Counted from the stretch's first letter, positions 34,601 to 45,100 are shown. The stretch: DNA of 64,000 nt from Amphiura filiformis (GCF_039555335.1 NC_092642.1:16583208-16647207); one strand, 5' to 3'. Translations and numbers: made by a program. The notes: generated by a model from the letters alone, not told the origin.

Positions 34601-36231
34601 ATTTGGATAGTCCTGCAGTGCATCCCCTTCTCTCCTACCCCACTGAAAAATTCTGTTTATAACATGCAAGTTTACATCTAGAAGGGCAATACATTGTCGT
34701 TCATTACCTCCTGAATCTTCTGACAGATGTCAACTTTCTCAGGCATGTCCACAAAATTATGGTATCCAACATCCAGAAACCGTATCAGTGTTTTCTGCAT
34801 CTGATCAAACTGGCCGTTGGGTAACTTTTGTGAGGGTTCATGGAAAACTTTGTTGCGGATATCAAGGACCTGAAAATAATTAAACACAGGCATAATTTAA
34901 CATAAATAATACTCAAACATTATCATTTTTTGTTACAAAATATCAAGAACAATAAAAACAAGATTTTAAAAACTTTATATGCTTCTTCCTAGCAGGGCAT
35001 AAAGCTGAATTTATAATAATTATTGCTTTTGCAGACAAGCAAATTACATGCATGCTCAATGTGTAATAAATGCCACCAATTTTGCACACTGAGCATGCAC
35101 ATAATTTGCTTTTATGCAAAAGGGATTGAGTATAAATTCAGCTTAGGCAGTAGCGGCGCCAGGATTTTTTTTCCGGGGGGCATTGAGGGGCAAAGTGAAT
35201 TTCAGGGGGGAAATCAACCAATTTTGAGCAAAATTACCACAAAAAGGTGAAATTTTTGTCATTTTGGGTTTTTACTGGGGAGACAGGGGGGCAAGGGTTC
35301 TGACTGGGGGCATTTTCCCCCTCATGCCCCTCCCCACAATATATGTGATTGGACACTGAAACACAGTGAGAGAGTATTGGCTATCATGACCAGGCCCGTA
35401 CGCAGGATTTTTTGGGGGGGTTGCTGCTTTTGAAAAAGTGGACTTTATTTTCCAAGGGGGGTGGGCAATTCTGTGAAAAGTGGACTTTTCCCCAAAAATG
35501 TGGACCTTTTTTGACAGAAAAAACGTAAAATCTTAAATTTTGGGACTTTTTGTATACTTTTGCACCCCGCCCGCACCCTCACCCTGGTCTTAAAAAAATC
35601 GTTCAAATGATTTGTGCTGAAATGTGCGCAAAACGCACAGAATTTTTGACTTTTATTACTAGGAAGGGGCGCAGAAGCGATGCTGAATCCCCCTAAGGGT
35701 GGCGCCCAGGGCATGTGCCCCCCTCTAACCCCCACCCCACCCTGTCGCTATGCCACTGGATAAAAAAATTACCTGAAATACTAAGCTCTTCCACTCATGG
35801 TTGGAACCAAAGACCTTGCAGTGTAACATCAGATTAAGCATGGATGAGGGGTCCAACTCATCTACACTTCTGATCTTCTTTCCAGCCCTCTGTCCATGTT
35901 TCATGTACACCTTAGCCACCTCCCATGGATCTGACTGCCACAATGTTGGATCTGAATTACTCCATGCTGGTTTTGCCCTTCCTGTAGGATTGAGGTCATA
36001 ATACTTTTGCTCCAGGGAGGTCTTCCATTTACTACAAATTGTACAACAATGGTTCCACTTCCACCAGTTCCCAGATGGTCGGCAGTTCTTCTGACAGGTT
36101 TTTTTGCCGTGTTCTTTGACCAGTTTATTATGGAACCATTTTACTCTTTCGTCCACAAATGGGGCCAGGTATTGGCAGATGAGTGGGAGCATCATGGTGA
36201 TGCGGTACCAGTTCTTTGATGCATCATCCAT
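24995..36231 (-). CDS. CXorf38-like/HEPN-like, coiled-coil, OTU protease, SEFIR multidomain protein (complete, nine exons)
   Basis: Exons on the minus strand: 36231-35773, 34869-34708, 34476-34008, 33541-33285, 31749-31479, 28901-28818, 27240-27085, 26483-26424 and 25671-24995. All junctions are GT/AG, phases agree (0,0,1,0,1,1,1,1), and the total of 2595 nt gives 864 residues plus TAA. Domains: residues 1-207, CXorf38-family module (CTIC at 63-66, DPWEVAKVYM at 101-110, RNKVFH at 158-163); about 218-275, charged coiled coil; about 396-540, OTU with KDGNCCFHAVSDQL (Asp409, Cys412) and EVHYVSL (His535); 541-640, polar linker; about 648-805, SEFIR (RILLLYLDDDDKHV, ADKIIIIFSKKAR, DKFLIAYFDYSSRGDV). 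There is no signal peptide or membrane segment, so it is probably cytosolic. OTU domains hydrolyse ubiquitin linkages and SEFIR domains assemble IL-17-type receptor complexes; a ubiquitin-editing signalling role is inferred. The ATG has a good context (AAACATGG). I do not know a named gene with this order. Confidence 0.9.
26424..26483 (-). CDS. OTU-SEFIR gene exon 8: short linker
   Basis: This exon is 60 nt, phase 1/1. The acceptor is ACCAACAG|GG and the donor is TATTGTG|GTAAGT. It encodes QDETPAESILLHNTITGYC. Confidence 0.75.
27085..27240 (-). CDS. OTU-SEFIR gene exon 7: linker
   Basis: This exon is 156 nt, phase 1/1. The acceptor is GTTTCCAG|AA and the donor is CCAACAG|GTAATT. It is rich in Ser, Gly, Arg and Gln (RSIPSQALSGLRQKGSHD, LYTGGGYMGGQSQFP). 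Probably disordered. Confidence 0.78.
27748..27987. mobile_element. MITE with ~55-bp terminal inverted repeats
   Basis: The left TGCACAAAAGAGTTAGACCG...CTAAGTGGAATTTAGT and the right ACTAAATTCCACTTAG...CTAACTCTTTTGTGCA are reverse complements. The 240-bp element has an A/T-rich middle. Confidence 0.8.
28818..28901 (-). CDS. OTU-SEFIR gene exon 6: linker
   Basis: This exon is 84 nt, phase 1/1. The acceptor is CCATACAG|AG and the donor is TTCAAG|GTAAAA. It reads PVSCNSPSVVDSELKMHSQN onward; only this frame is open, and it is the one the flanking phases require. No domain. Confidence 0.75.
30069..30420. mobile_element. CAGTGGCGTA-type MITE nested in the hAT element
   Basis: The ends CAGTGGCGTATCTAC and GTAGTTACGCCACTG are inverted repeats. 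The G-rich left half contains CCCCGGGCGCC. The flanks AGCAGGAC and GACAGGAC are an imperfect 8-bp duplication. Confidence 0.75.
30452..30788. mobile_element. MITE with ACCGTATTCATTCCAATAAG termini
   Basis: The left ACCGTATTCATTCCAATAAG and the right CTTATTGGAATGAATACGGT are perfect 20-bp inverted repeats, followed internally by CGCCC/GGGCG blocks. Nested in the hAT element. Confidence 0.85.
30846..31090. mobile_element. Half copy of the foldback family seen complete at 58139-58799
   Basis: TTTTTTGTGGGACCTGAGAG, CATCAGACATATCAAATTGC and TCCTTCTGATATCATATAAT parallel one arm of 58139-58799. A TTAA precedes it (30849 region). The second arm is absent; it runs into C- and T-runs. Confidence 0.65.
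31205..31392 (-). mobile_element. Possible tRNA-derived SINE head
   Basis: On the minus strand GTGGTAGAGTCACTGTG (box-A-like) is followed about 65 nt later by GGTTTCAATCCCC (box-B-like). Only promoter-box resemblance supports this. Confidence 0.35.
31479..31749 (-). CDS. OTU-SEFIR gene exon 5: OTU C-terminal half with catalytic His
   Basis: This exon is 271 nt, phase 0 in and 1 out. The acceptor is CCTTGCAG|GGT. It encodes DWTSYLVSMSKDGKWADAVI, MARMLERDIMVVTSS and GHVCEVHYVSL with the catalytic His. A GTAAGC donor 10 nt earlier would also splice, but only the GTAGGT donor used here keeps exon 6 open. Confidence 0.92.
31900..32298 (+). mobile_element. tRNA-derived SINE
   Basis: A box-A-like GGTAGCTCAATCTATAATAA and a box-B GGGTTCAAACCC are spaced as in a tRNA. 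They are followed by about 300 bp of body and a 3' end TGCGCTTTACAAAATAAAAT typical of LINE-mobilised SINEs. Not a functional tRNA because the cloverleaf arms do not pair. Confidence 0.55.
32397..32720. repeat. Dispersed repeat, second long copy of the ATACCAA family
   Basis: GGTTTGGGTAGGGGTGTGC, GGACCCATTGATATACCAAA and GGACCCATCCATATACCAAA occur in the same order as at 22150-22400. Lies in OTU-SEFIR intron 4. Confidence 0.65.
32793..33220 (+). pseudogene. LINE reverse-transcriptase C-terminus, frameshifted
   Basis: The plus strand reads LQNLEWPSLEQRRRQHRLTT, MYKIQYGEIAIP, then a YKYSFFP block, a frameshift at the SFFPRTI motif, and a stop at about 33090. A TAGATG tandem tail follows at about 33200-33215. 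This is the typical C-terminal WxSLExRR...RL...SFFPRT region of CR1/Jockey-like elements found in many invertebrate genomes. It sits antisense in an OTU-SEFIR intron, ending about 65 bp from exon 4. Confidence 0.75.
33285..33541 (-). CDS. OTU-SEFIR gene exon 4: OTU N-terminal half with catalytic Asp/Cys
   Basis: This exon is 257 nt, phase 1 in and 0 out. The acceptor is CATTTTAG|GT and the donor is ATTCAG|GTGAGC. It contains TPKDGNCCFHAVSDQLTLLG, the OTU active-site loop and helix, then ELRDKAVSYLRRHP. Catalytic Asp and Cys are both kept. Confidence 0.93.
34008..34476 (-). CDS. OTU-SEFIR gene exon 3: coiled coil and Ser/Thr/Gln-rich linker
   Basis: This exon is 469 nt, phase 0 in and 1 out. 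The acceptor is TTTGTAAAG|CTA and the donor is AGAG|GTAAGA. A heptad-like region (WKQMLEIVDKKLKDQKEEQ onward to about residue 275) is followed by a polar segment rich in His, Gln and Thr. The acceptor is the least certain junction of this gene (an alternative AG lies 21 nt downstream). Confidence 0.8.
34708..34869 (-). CDS. OTU-SEFIR gene exon 2: HEPN-like RNxxxH helix
   Basis: This exon has 54 codons in phase 0/0. The acceptor is ATTTTCAG|GTC and the donor is CAGGAG|GTAATG. It encodes VLDIRNKVFHEPSQKLPNGQ and a second helix. The Arg158-Asn-x3-His163 spacing is that of HEPN domains and matches RNEIMH of CXorf38. Confidence 0.88.
35002..35144. mobile_element. Small MITE in OTU-SEFIR intron 1
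   Basis: The ends AAGCTGAATTTATA and TATAAATTCAGCTT are inverted repeats. The inner CATGCTCA/TGAGCATG also pair. 143 bp. Confidence 0.7.
35150..35765. repeat. G-rich/C-rich dispersed repeats in OTU-SEFIR intron 1
   Basis: Two or more fragments of the CAGTGGCG/CCCGTACGCAGG repeat group: GTAGCGGCGCCAGGATTTTT at 35151, CAGGCCCGTACGCAGGATTT at 35392 and a right end GTCGCTATGCCACTGG ending at 35760, next to the exon 1 donor. Confidence 0.6.
35773..36231 (-). CDS. OTU-SEFIR gene exon 1: CXorf38-like N-terminal module
   Basis: This exon has 153 codons, with the donor TTTCAG|GTAATT. Conserved features are NHCCTICSKWK, WSNSDPTLWQSDPWEVAKVY and a predicted helical end (LDPSSMLNLMLHCKVF). It matches the Cys-x-x-Cys, W-x-N and DxWEVAKxxM pattern of human CXorf38 (I believe Pfam DUF4559). 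A MITE-like G-rich repeat ends about 14 bp past the donor. Confidence 0.88.
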
Positions 36232-36294
36232 GTTTGGTTTGGTATATTACCTGTATTTAACGGTGATGTTGCTAATCAAAACCAATCAAAAAAC
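36232..36294 (-). other. Possible 5' UTR segment with upstream intron acceptor
   Basis: On the minus strand CTCTATTTTACAG precedes position 36294, a good pyrimidine-rich acceptor 63 nt upstream of the ATG. This suggests a spliced 5' UTR; the upstream exon was not located. Confidence 0.35.
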
Positions 36295-36726
36295 CTGTAA
36301 AATAGAGAAAGGAGATTGTATTAAGGTTATTAATTATTTTAAACTGTTGTGATTTGGTAGTTCACAGCATCTTACGAATGGTAGTGAGCTTCGGTAAAAA
36401 CTGCATTGCTCAATTAATAGCGAGCATGTAGAATAATTAAAATATCACAGATATACTTTTATAGGTGCTGTGGTTCTTGAGTTACGTTTTTAAGAAAATA
36501 TAACAACATTTATAACAATTTTTGAAAACATTTTGTTTGCTGGGAGAATTAGGGGCTGTGCAATAATTATGAGCCTCCCCTCCAAAAAATGCTTGCTCCC
36601 CCACTCTCGGCTGGCAAAAATTGCTTGCCACCCCCCCCCTTGGCTCGCCAAAAATTTCTTGCTCCCCCAATTTTACCCTCCCACCAGGGCTCATAATTAC
36701 AGCCAAAATTGACCCTTTAAGATAAG

Positions 36727-36882
36727 GATAATGAACTGAGTGCAATGCATTAGTCAAGATAATCGCACGCGCCGTGGAGTTATTGCATTTAGCTCGAGAG
36801 CCGATAGGCTCGAGAGCTAAATGCAATAACTCCATGCCAAGTGCGATTATCTTGACGAATGCATTTGCACGAGTACATTATC
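36727..36882. repeat. Near-perfect 156-bp palindrome
   Basis: The arms meet at about 36804 (GAGAGCCGATAGGCTCGAGAG). AGATAATCGCAC, GGAGTTATTGCATTTAGCTC and their reverse complements are on either side. Loop of about 5 bp. Confidence 0.85.
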
Positions 36883-39364
36883 CGTCATATACTTTGAGTG
36901 TATTAAAACAATAGGCAATATTAATTGCTGCATTCATTATATTAGTTTGAATATTAGGTAAAATATCTTAAATTTTAAAAACACCGTCAGGTCATTGACC
37001 AGGTAGCATTTACTAGTAACTGGTCAAGAAAATCAATCACTGTATAAGTTAGCTATCAATGGTATCGATTGCGCCATACGGCATACTTTAGTAACTTATT
37101 CACGCCTGGTTTGTAACCAATTGACTTTATGTTGTGATCATTTAATATCGTGGTTCCGAACACAGAGAGCACTGAAGCAGTTGACCTGGAAACAATTGAT
37201 TTTGACGTCCAACTACATGTAGTACTACGGTGAATGGAGATGAGAGAATAAACTTATATATCAATATCAACTGGACTTTATAGTTCTACAATTTAAATTT
37301 AAAATCTACTAATATTGTTAAAACACACGACAGTGGAATTTTTCAATTTGTTCTGTATTATAAAGCATGATCATGATATTACACGCTAGTGTGTGTTTCC
37401 CAGGCGTGTTTATGTTATCTTAGATATAGGCCTACATGTAATTCATTTGTAAAATGCTGAATATTTTGTAATGGTGTCATCTTGTATAATTATGGTCCAC
37501 CTGTTTTTAGCCCTTTTAATTAATAGAAGCTCGATTATTCTCATTTGATGTTTGATTTATTTGAGTTCATTAATCATAATTTATGGCAATGATAGTTGCA
37601 AAATAGAACAGTTTGTAACCTATGATTTACAAAGTGCGCATGAACAAATACCATACCCTATAATTATTTTAACACCACAGAATGTATATTCGTATTTTTT
37701 TGGTGGTATATATATCGAACATAGTTATATAAGTTATATAGTAATGTGAAAGTAGTATTTCTAGTATTTGAGCATGCACGTATTATTATCTAAAATCTAT
37801 TGTTTAGCGTGCGGGTTTTAGATAATGTATTGTTTAGCGTGCAGGTTTATATAAACCTGCACGCCAAGTAGTTCATGAAAATAATGCACGGGAGAAGAAT
37901 ACATAACGATGAATAGAAACGGGCACTAGAAGTATATTTTTGAATAAATGCATCTAGACAAAACTTTAAAAGTTGAAATTTTCACACAATTAATTAATCG
38001 CGCTTTGCCTATTTTGAACTGTTTCCTTGTTTTTAAATTCACAATCCTAAGTTTCCACATATTGACCTAACAAAAAAGGAATATATTCGTGCGTTGTTAT
38101 TTTTGCAGTAGCAGCTTGGAACGCGAAAAGCACAAAAATAAATGTAGCACGAAAATTTCCACTTTTCCTGTAGTTGGTTGCCAGATCATGACCTTTGATA
38201 TTTCAATACAAACAATACATTTGAATTGTAAAGGTCTTATCTGTAGACAGGTATCTACAGTTATCATGCCTGAATGATTATCTGCCATTTCTCTACATTA
38301 GGCAAAAAATAATAAATTGTTTGGTTGTCCTTCCAACTTCCAAGACAAAAATTTTGAGGGTTGGCAGGTTTTTTTGGGGGGAGGGGCGCTTCCTACATTT
38401 TGATAAGGCTAGTAATGTTGAACATACGGTAAAACACTGTGCATTTTTGGAGTGATTTTAAATGGAAGTATACTTCTTGTTTTTAATCAAATGTGCTTTT
38501 AATTAAAATAAAATGAGTGAATAACAAATATAAAATGCCCTAGATAACTTTTTCTGTTGGTCACAGAGGGTAACTCAACATTTTTTTTTGCCTAGTGCAT
38601 TAGATTGAGAATTCAGTTCAATTCAATTCAAAGTGAACGTCCTCCTTCTTTTTCAACTTTCCTGATTAGACCAATGCACTTTTTATAATACTAGCAATCT
38701 TTCTCAACTTTCCTGGTGCAATTTTTGTTAATACATGATCTTTTTCAATGAATTTGGTCAATTTTTTGTCAAATATGACTTTTTGGTATAAGTATTTGTA
38801 CTGTTTACACAAGTCTCAATCAACACACTTTAGTTGGAATCAGCTGCATTTGTTGTGTTTGTAGGATGCTATCATAGCAATTTTGAATAATATTGATGTC
38901 ATAATTATGCCATTAAATTGAAAATATAGTTTCACAGATAAGTGGCCAAGTAAGTGGGTTTTCTTTATTTTACTTCATCAATTTGGGCTTAAAATGGACA
39001 AAAAACCTTCCAGACAGCTGTTACTAATATTATTTCATCATTTCAACAAAGTATAACAAAATTTTTGACTGAAAAGTTATATTGCTGGAACTTGAGCAGA
39101 ATAGGCCTACACTATAAAACATGTTGTAATGACTATATTGGTAGCACTGACCCCATGCACCCCACCCACAAATTTGACAAAGAACCCCCTCCTGGATATC
39201 ATCAAACAAAGAAGCCTAGAATCAACCTAATTACCACCCCTATATGCAGTTTAATTGTCAAGGAACAACTGTCCCACCTCCTTCCAAAGCAAAGGTGATG
39301 AAATATAATAATTTTTGAAGATAAAATGTGCTGACCTTAAAAGATTGAACAATGTTTAAGGGGG

Positions 39365-39700
39365 TACTACACCTGCCCAATTTTGTGCGTATTTTTGCAT
39401 TTTTCTCAAAAATGATAGCGCATTGGGGTCAAGTAAGATATGTATATTATAGGGGCAAGGACTACAACTACTGCACTGGAAATTTTATTTCAGCAAAGAC
39501 AACAGTTGTGGAGTTACAGTCAAAAATGAGGGAAAACCAATATTTGATCAATAAATCAATAACTACTTGCTTTGAGTTGCTGAATTTTCAGTACAGTAGT
39601 TGTAGTCCTTGCCCTATAATATAAATATCTTACTTGTCCCTAATGCGCTATCATTTTGAGAAAAATGCAAAAATAGGCACAAAATTGGGCAGGGTGTAGT
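39365..39700. mobile_element. MITE with >100-bp terminal inverted repeats
   Basis: The left TACTACACCTGCCCAATTTT...AAAAATGATAGCGCATTGGG is reverse-complementary to the right end ...CACAAAATTGGGCAGGGTGT. CAAGGACTACAACTACTG pairs internally. Confidence 0.85.
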
Positions 39701-42017
39701 AATTATATAAGACTACCGCTATTCATTTGAAATAATGCACTTATTGTTCATCTCCTCTATGGAGATATTTTCCATGGCGGCCATCTATGAATGAGTATGA
39801 TCATGCTTGAGGTTTCACCAAACAAACCATGGGTTTTGAGGTCTTATATTTTTTGTTGTATGTCAACAAAATCGATTAAATTTTCAGGATGATCTTATTT
39901 TCATGTTGTTATAAGCAAATATAATGTTCCAGATAATGCAAGTTAATAAATACATTAAGAAAAAGTACCATAAAGTTGCACTTTCTGTTAGTATTCCTTT
40001 TTGGACTTTAACTTTTTAACATGATCTAGCAGCCCTATATAAAACCGTGACACTCGAAAGGCCATATCTCTGGAATGAAACGTCCGATTAAGATTATTTA
40101 AACGCCAAAATGTTTCTTTCATCAATTCCCAGCCAATAAGTTAGGTCTGAATCAATTTAAAAGTACTTCAATTTTTAGTGGACATGCCTACTAATTAGGT
40201 CATTCTTCATACGAAAGACCCTTAGTTTTGAATGTTCGCAACTCCAAAAGACCCCTTTTTACCGGTATACTGCCAACTCCCAAAGACCCACCTCTCAAAG
40301 ACCCACCCCTCAAAATTCACAATAAAAATGTATCATGCCCCTCCCCGGAGGCCAGGCCTATGCCTATCCACGAAAAAATAAACTAATTTAAATTTAAACT
40401 TTCAAACATTGAATTTGCAAGCAATACAATGCCTAACCTAATAAATATTCTAAATGTGATTTTAAAAATTGAAAGCGGTGCGTACTTACCCCTGGTTCAC
40501 GGTAGGGGAGTCAGGGGCCGTTAAAGCGTGACAGGATGATCCGCGGCATGATTATCCGGCAACTCAAGTTGGGCCTCTGAGACCGTGACCCCCTAATAAG
40601 CTCTAATACAAAGGCTAATTAGGAGTTTGGCCGGACGGGCGGGCCGAACCTGAGACCGCTGAGACGAACGTGCATTTCTTCAATGAGGGACTTTCCACAA
40701 CTGAGCAAGTGCCAATTAGGTATGGGCACTATGATTATCACAACGCTCGTGCTGTGCAATACCACGTCAATAAAACAGTGGTATGTAACGCGTGTAAGTC
40801 TACATCAATTTGCTCAACCCTACATAGGGGAATCCCCATTACCCCGTGTCCTAAAAATAGCTCTGTATATGGAATGTACGGTAGCGTATAAGGGTCAGTC
40901 GAAGTCGGGAGCTCCGAGGTGTCGATATTGCTCGCTCTCTCAGGGGCCAGGGCAACAAGTGGCAAGGGGGGAACCTGCCCTGGGTGCTGCCCTTTAGGTA
41001 GAATTTACCAATTCAGCATCGATTCTGCGCCCGTCCAAGCGATGAAAATTTTTCAGCCCAAAATCATTTGAAAGAATTGAGACCGATATCCAATTTAACC
41101 AACATTAATAAGTGGTAGGCCCTACTTGTGCAAATTTTCGCGCACTCCGTTTGTTTCAAAAATCGGGAGGGCGCCTTTACTATGTGCCGTTAGCCCTGGG
41201 CGCCACAAACCTAGTTACGCCCACACTGCTCGCTCTGTATTGCAAACGCTGATGAAAGGCCTTTCCCCGGAACCATGATAATTAATTTGACAGTTCTAAT
41301 TTTTTTTTATACTTCGTCGCTTGCGCAGCAGTGTGAAAACTAAAATTGTTTTAAGCCTATGTAGGCCTCATGTAATTAGGCCTATGTAGGCCTTAGAATC
41401 CAGATGTCCAGAGCTCAGTAGGCCTACGTAGTAGGTCTGAATGAGATTTCAAGTTGCCAAAATATTTATTTTTTTATCCACAACACTATGAATATGCATG
41501 ATTAATGTGCATATTATAGTATTCCATAAACTATAAATGAACAGTATTATTTATTTGTATACGGTTTTTTTGTATTCAAAATAGGACCAAAGGTTGCAGA
41601 ACAGATCAAAGTTCTGTTGTCATTATACAAATTAACAATATATGAACTTCGCATGTGGTAATGCTCTCCCCCATATGTAGAAAATCATAAAAGAACAAAT
41701 AAAGAAGTTAATAATTACAAATGGTTTCGTATTCGTATATAATGAGCATCTGTGTAGCATTATGCATTCATCTTAGTCGTTTTAGCAGTAGAATATGGCA
41801 GTTACACCAATAGACTGGAGTTTATTCAGGCTATAAAATAGCTTGAAAATGGATGCAGACTTCAATTGAAATGACAGAAACAACATTTATGAGGCTAATT
41901 TATTTAGAAAAGAGCATGCGAACAATATTTTATCTGTTTTGAGTTTGATATTTGAAAGCAAAGTTGCAGTTCAAATTATGTTTTAAACCTATGTGGAATA
42001 TACTGTCCTAGCTAAAA

Positions 42018-42128
42018 ATGAGTCACATCTGGATAGGCTGGTTTGTTTTGATGGCATGGACTCTAACAGATGCAGGAAGACCAGTGCAGGATAATCATAT
42101 GGGAGGTCAAACCCCGCTTGTATTGCAG
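42018..42128 (+). CDS. EGF-SEFIR receptor exon 1: signal peptide
   Basis: This exon has 37 codons ending phase 0, with the donor TTGCAG|GTAGGT. It has a hydrophobic core after MSHI and a likely cleavage near TDAG/RPV. The ATG has A at -3. Confidence 0.7.
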
Positions 42129-45100
42129 GTAGGTACTTTGTCATGCTTGAGGAGGAACAGTGGCGTAGCTGGGGTGGGGGTACGTGTCCGATGCCGTCTT
42201 GGGGGGGGGGTTAATTTCCATCCCAGGGGGCGCCGAATCCACCTGGTTAGGTCAACAATTCAAAATTGTGTGTGTATGCCTACATACTATATAATGTGTT
42301 GCCAAAATGTGCGATTTGCTTCTTCCATTTTGTCAGTTTGCATGAAAATGAAACACAATTTGGCCATATTAAAGGATTAATATTGCTACAAAATAATGTG
42401 CGTTAATTTTTTTTTTATTGGGGTCAACAACTAACAATTTCAGTCGGCAAGATATATTGTTACAACAAGTTTGGGCGCCATTCTGTATCCTTGCCCCGGG
42501 CGCCACAACCCCTAGCTATATGCAATAAATTCCCCCAATATTTTGCCAGGGTGGTCCATACAATCATCCCCCCCCCCAATGTTGACGCCTGTATGTGGGT
42601 TTCTGACCAAATTAACCTTATATTTGGCCATTTTAGCCCCAAACGTGCAAACTGTTGTGCGCTTTGCGCGCATTTATTCCACCTTTGAATCAAATTTCAT
42701 CAATTTAGCCCCCCCACCCCCATGGCAACATTTTTCGCGCATTTGTACAATAAACTTATTCTGTCGCCAAAGGTGCGGGATTCACTTTACTTCAAGGGGA
42801 GTTAGTCAAAACAAAAACACTGAAAATCACAGTATTTGTGTATAAATTGTTATACTTTTTAGGGGTTTTGAGCCCCCGGGCAAAAAACAAATTTGGGTCA
42901 ACAATTCACAATTATTAGTTGCAGGGAGGTAAATAAGGATAATTTACTGGGTGGGCAATTTAATTTATATTTGCCCTCAAATAATGGAAAATAATTTACT
43001 GGGTGGGCAGTGATAATTAATGACATCAAGGCGTATGGATTTTCGGAAATGTAGACCTGTGTTTGCATACAATTTGGATTTGATGTAAGAAGTGGACATT
43101 GCCATAGCATATTCATGTAGCAACTTTCAAGAAAAATTATATACCATATTATATTTCACTTTGGGTATTTAGAAATCTTATACTATTTGTCACTCACCAT
43201 TACTCCTATACGTAAAAACGCAGTACTTAAAATTAGATGGTAATTATTATATGGTGCCCAGTTTTTGTGGGCAAAATAATTTACTGGGTGGGCACTTTTG
43301 GGCAATGGGCAAGTTGAATTTACTGGGTGGGCAAAATAATTTACTGGATGCCCACCCAGTTAACATGTTATTTACCTCCCTGATTAGTTGGCAAAAAGGC
43401 CGCCCACCCCATTCCGTCTTATCTGGTCGAGCTCGAGCAACGTCGACGGTCGCGGCCACTAGGTCTATGCAAGGTTATTAAGCTAAACCTTGGTCTATGG
43501 AAGAGGAAGTGACAAAGTTTAAAAAATTCCCGGGGTTCAATCCGGGAGTTCAATGACAACCAGTCATTAAAAATGGTATCTCGAAGCTAACTCGTTGTCG
43601 TGGAGGCAGAATTGCAAAAGCGACCCGCTAACCCATGCAGTGTCGTAGATATTTTCATAATAGCATCATAGGTCATCTAAACACCTTTTAGCAACAAAAT
43701 AAGTTTGGGATAAAATGCGCGCGAAGCGCACGAAAATTTGTGATATATTGAAGCTAAAACGGTGGAGAGTTGAACAAATTCGCGCGAAAAGCGACAAAAT
43801 TGGCACTTTTGGGGATGGCTAAATATGGGGTTAATTTGGTCAGAAACTCACTTGCAGGCGTCAACATTGGGGAGATGATTGTATGGACCCTCTTTATCAA
43901 AATGATTTATCCCCCATCTCCCTAGACTTCTCCGTAGCCTGGGGTGCACTCGACTTTAGAAGTGACGGACGGGGATGTGCGGACAGCAGTTCGAAACTAG
44001 GGGTCTTTCGGTGAGAGCCGAGACACCAAAAACAGGCTCTCAAAAAGGGTCTTTCTATTAATGTGTTCATAAATACTTTGTGGGGGGGAGTTAGAACCTC
44101 GGACGTCAAAAATTTGATTCCCCCTAAAAAGGTGGATTTTTTTATTCCCCCTTTTTATAGATTAAAATTTTTTTTATCCCCCCTTCATGTCCTAAAAAAG
44201 AAACCAAAAATATACATCATTAACAGTGGCATAGATTTCTTTTAGACATTGGGGTTGGACTAAATTTCTTGAAGTCCAGTGAATGCAGCACCTTTTGCCG
44301 ACAAAATAGGTTTATGGTACAAATGCGCGCGAAGCGCGCAAATTGTTTTTTCCATATTGAAGCTAAACTGGTGAAATATAGTACAAAACTGGAATTTGCG
44401 CGAAGCGCAAAAAAATCGGCACTTTTTATTTTAAAATGACCAAATATGGGGTTAATTTTGGTTAGAAAGCCATATACAGGCATCAACATTGGGGGATGAT
44501 TGTATGGACCATCCCCCTATCAAAATATTGGGTGGGGGGGGGGGGGGGATCCCCCAGGATCTACCCCTATGGTCATTAACTCATTAGCTAAAAATACCGT
44601 TTGGAGTTATTACTCATTGGAGTCATAGTGTTACACGGAACTTATATCCAAATTGTAAACATGGTAAAGTGCGCACATTTGGTTGATTTGTAGCTTGAGA
44701 TTACAAAATGGAATACTTTTAAGTATTAAAATGGAATACTTTTAAGTATTTAAATGTTAAAACATTTATGGAATGTACATGCCTTCTTGTAAATTTTACC
44801 CCGGAATTTTACCCTCTAATTTTTTTGACCCCCCTATTAAGGACTGAATTTTTTGATCCCCTTTTAGGACCCAAATTTTTTGGACCCCAGTAACCCCCCA
44901 CCAAAGTATTTATGAACACTCCTTAAAGTCATCATTAGCCATTATCCATTAGCAGTAGATAGCATTGTCCTTAAATCATCAATGCCTCCATCAGCAGTAG
45001 ATAGCATTGTCACTAAGTCATTAATGCCTCCATCAGCAGTAGATAGCATTGTCACTAAGTCATCAATGCCTCCATCAGCAGTAGATAGCATTGTCACTAA

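Larger units (their letters stand above)
36295..42017. other. Intergenic region between the two divergent SEFIR genes
   Basis: About 5.7 kb, presumably holding both promoters. It contains a 156-bp hairpin (36727-36882), a short repeated GTGCAGGTTTATATAAACCT motif near 37850, a MITE (39365-39700), a GC-richer block (40480-40900) and a G-rich repeat (40940-41220). No convincing exon was found. Confidence 0.5.

Noticed and set aside
40480..40700. Possible U1 snRNA or other small RNA (TACTTACCCCTGG near 40483)
   Set aside because: Only the first few bases resemble U1. No matching stem-loops or Sm site in the expected place.
43430..43460. Cluster of SacI/XhoI/SalI-like sites resembling a cloning linker
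   Set aside because: The flanking sequence is continuous with native intron DNA and no vector sequence follows. Most likely chance.
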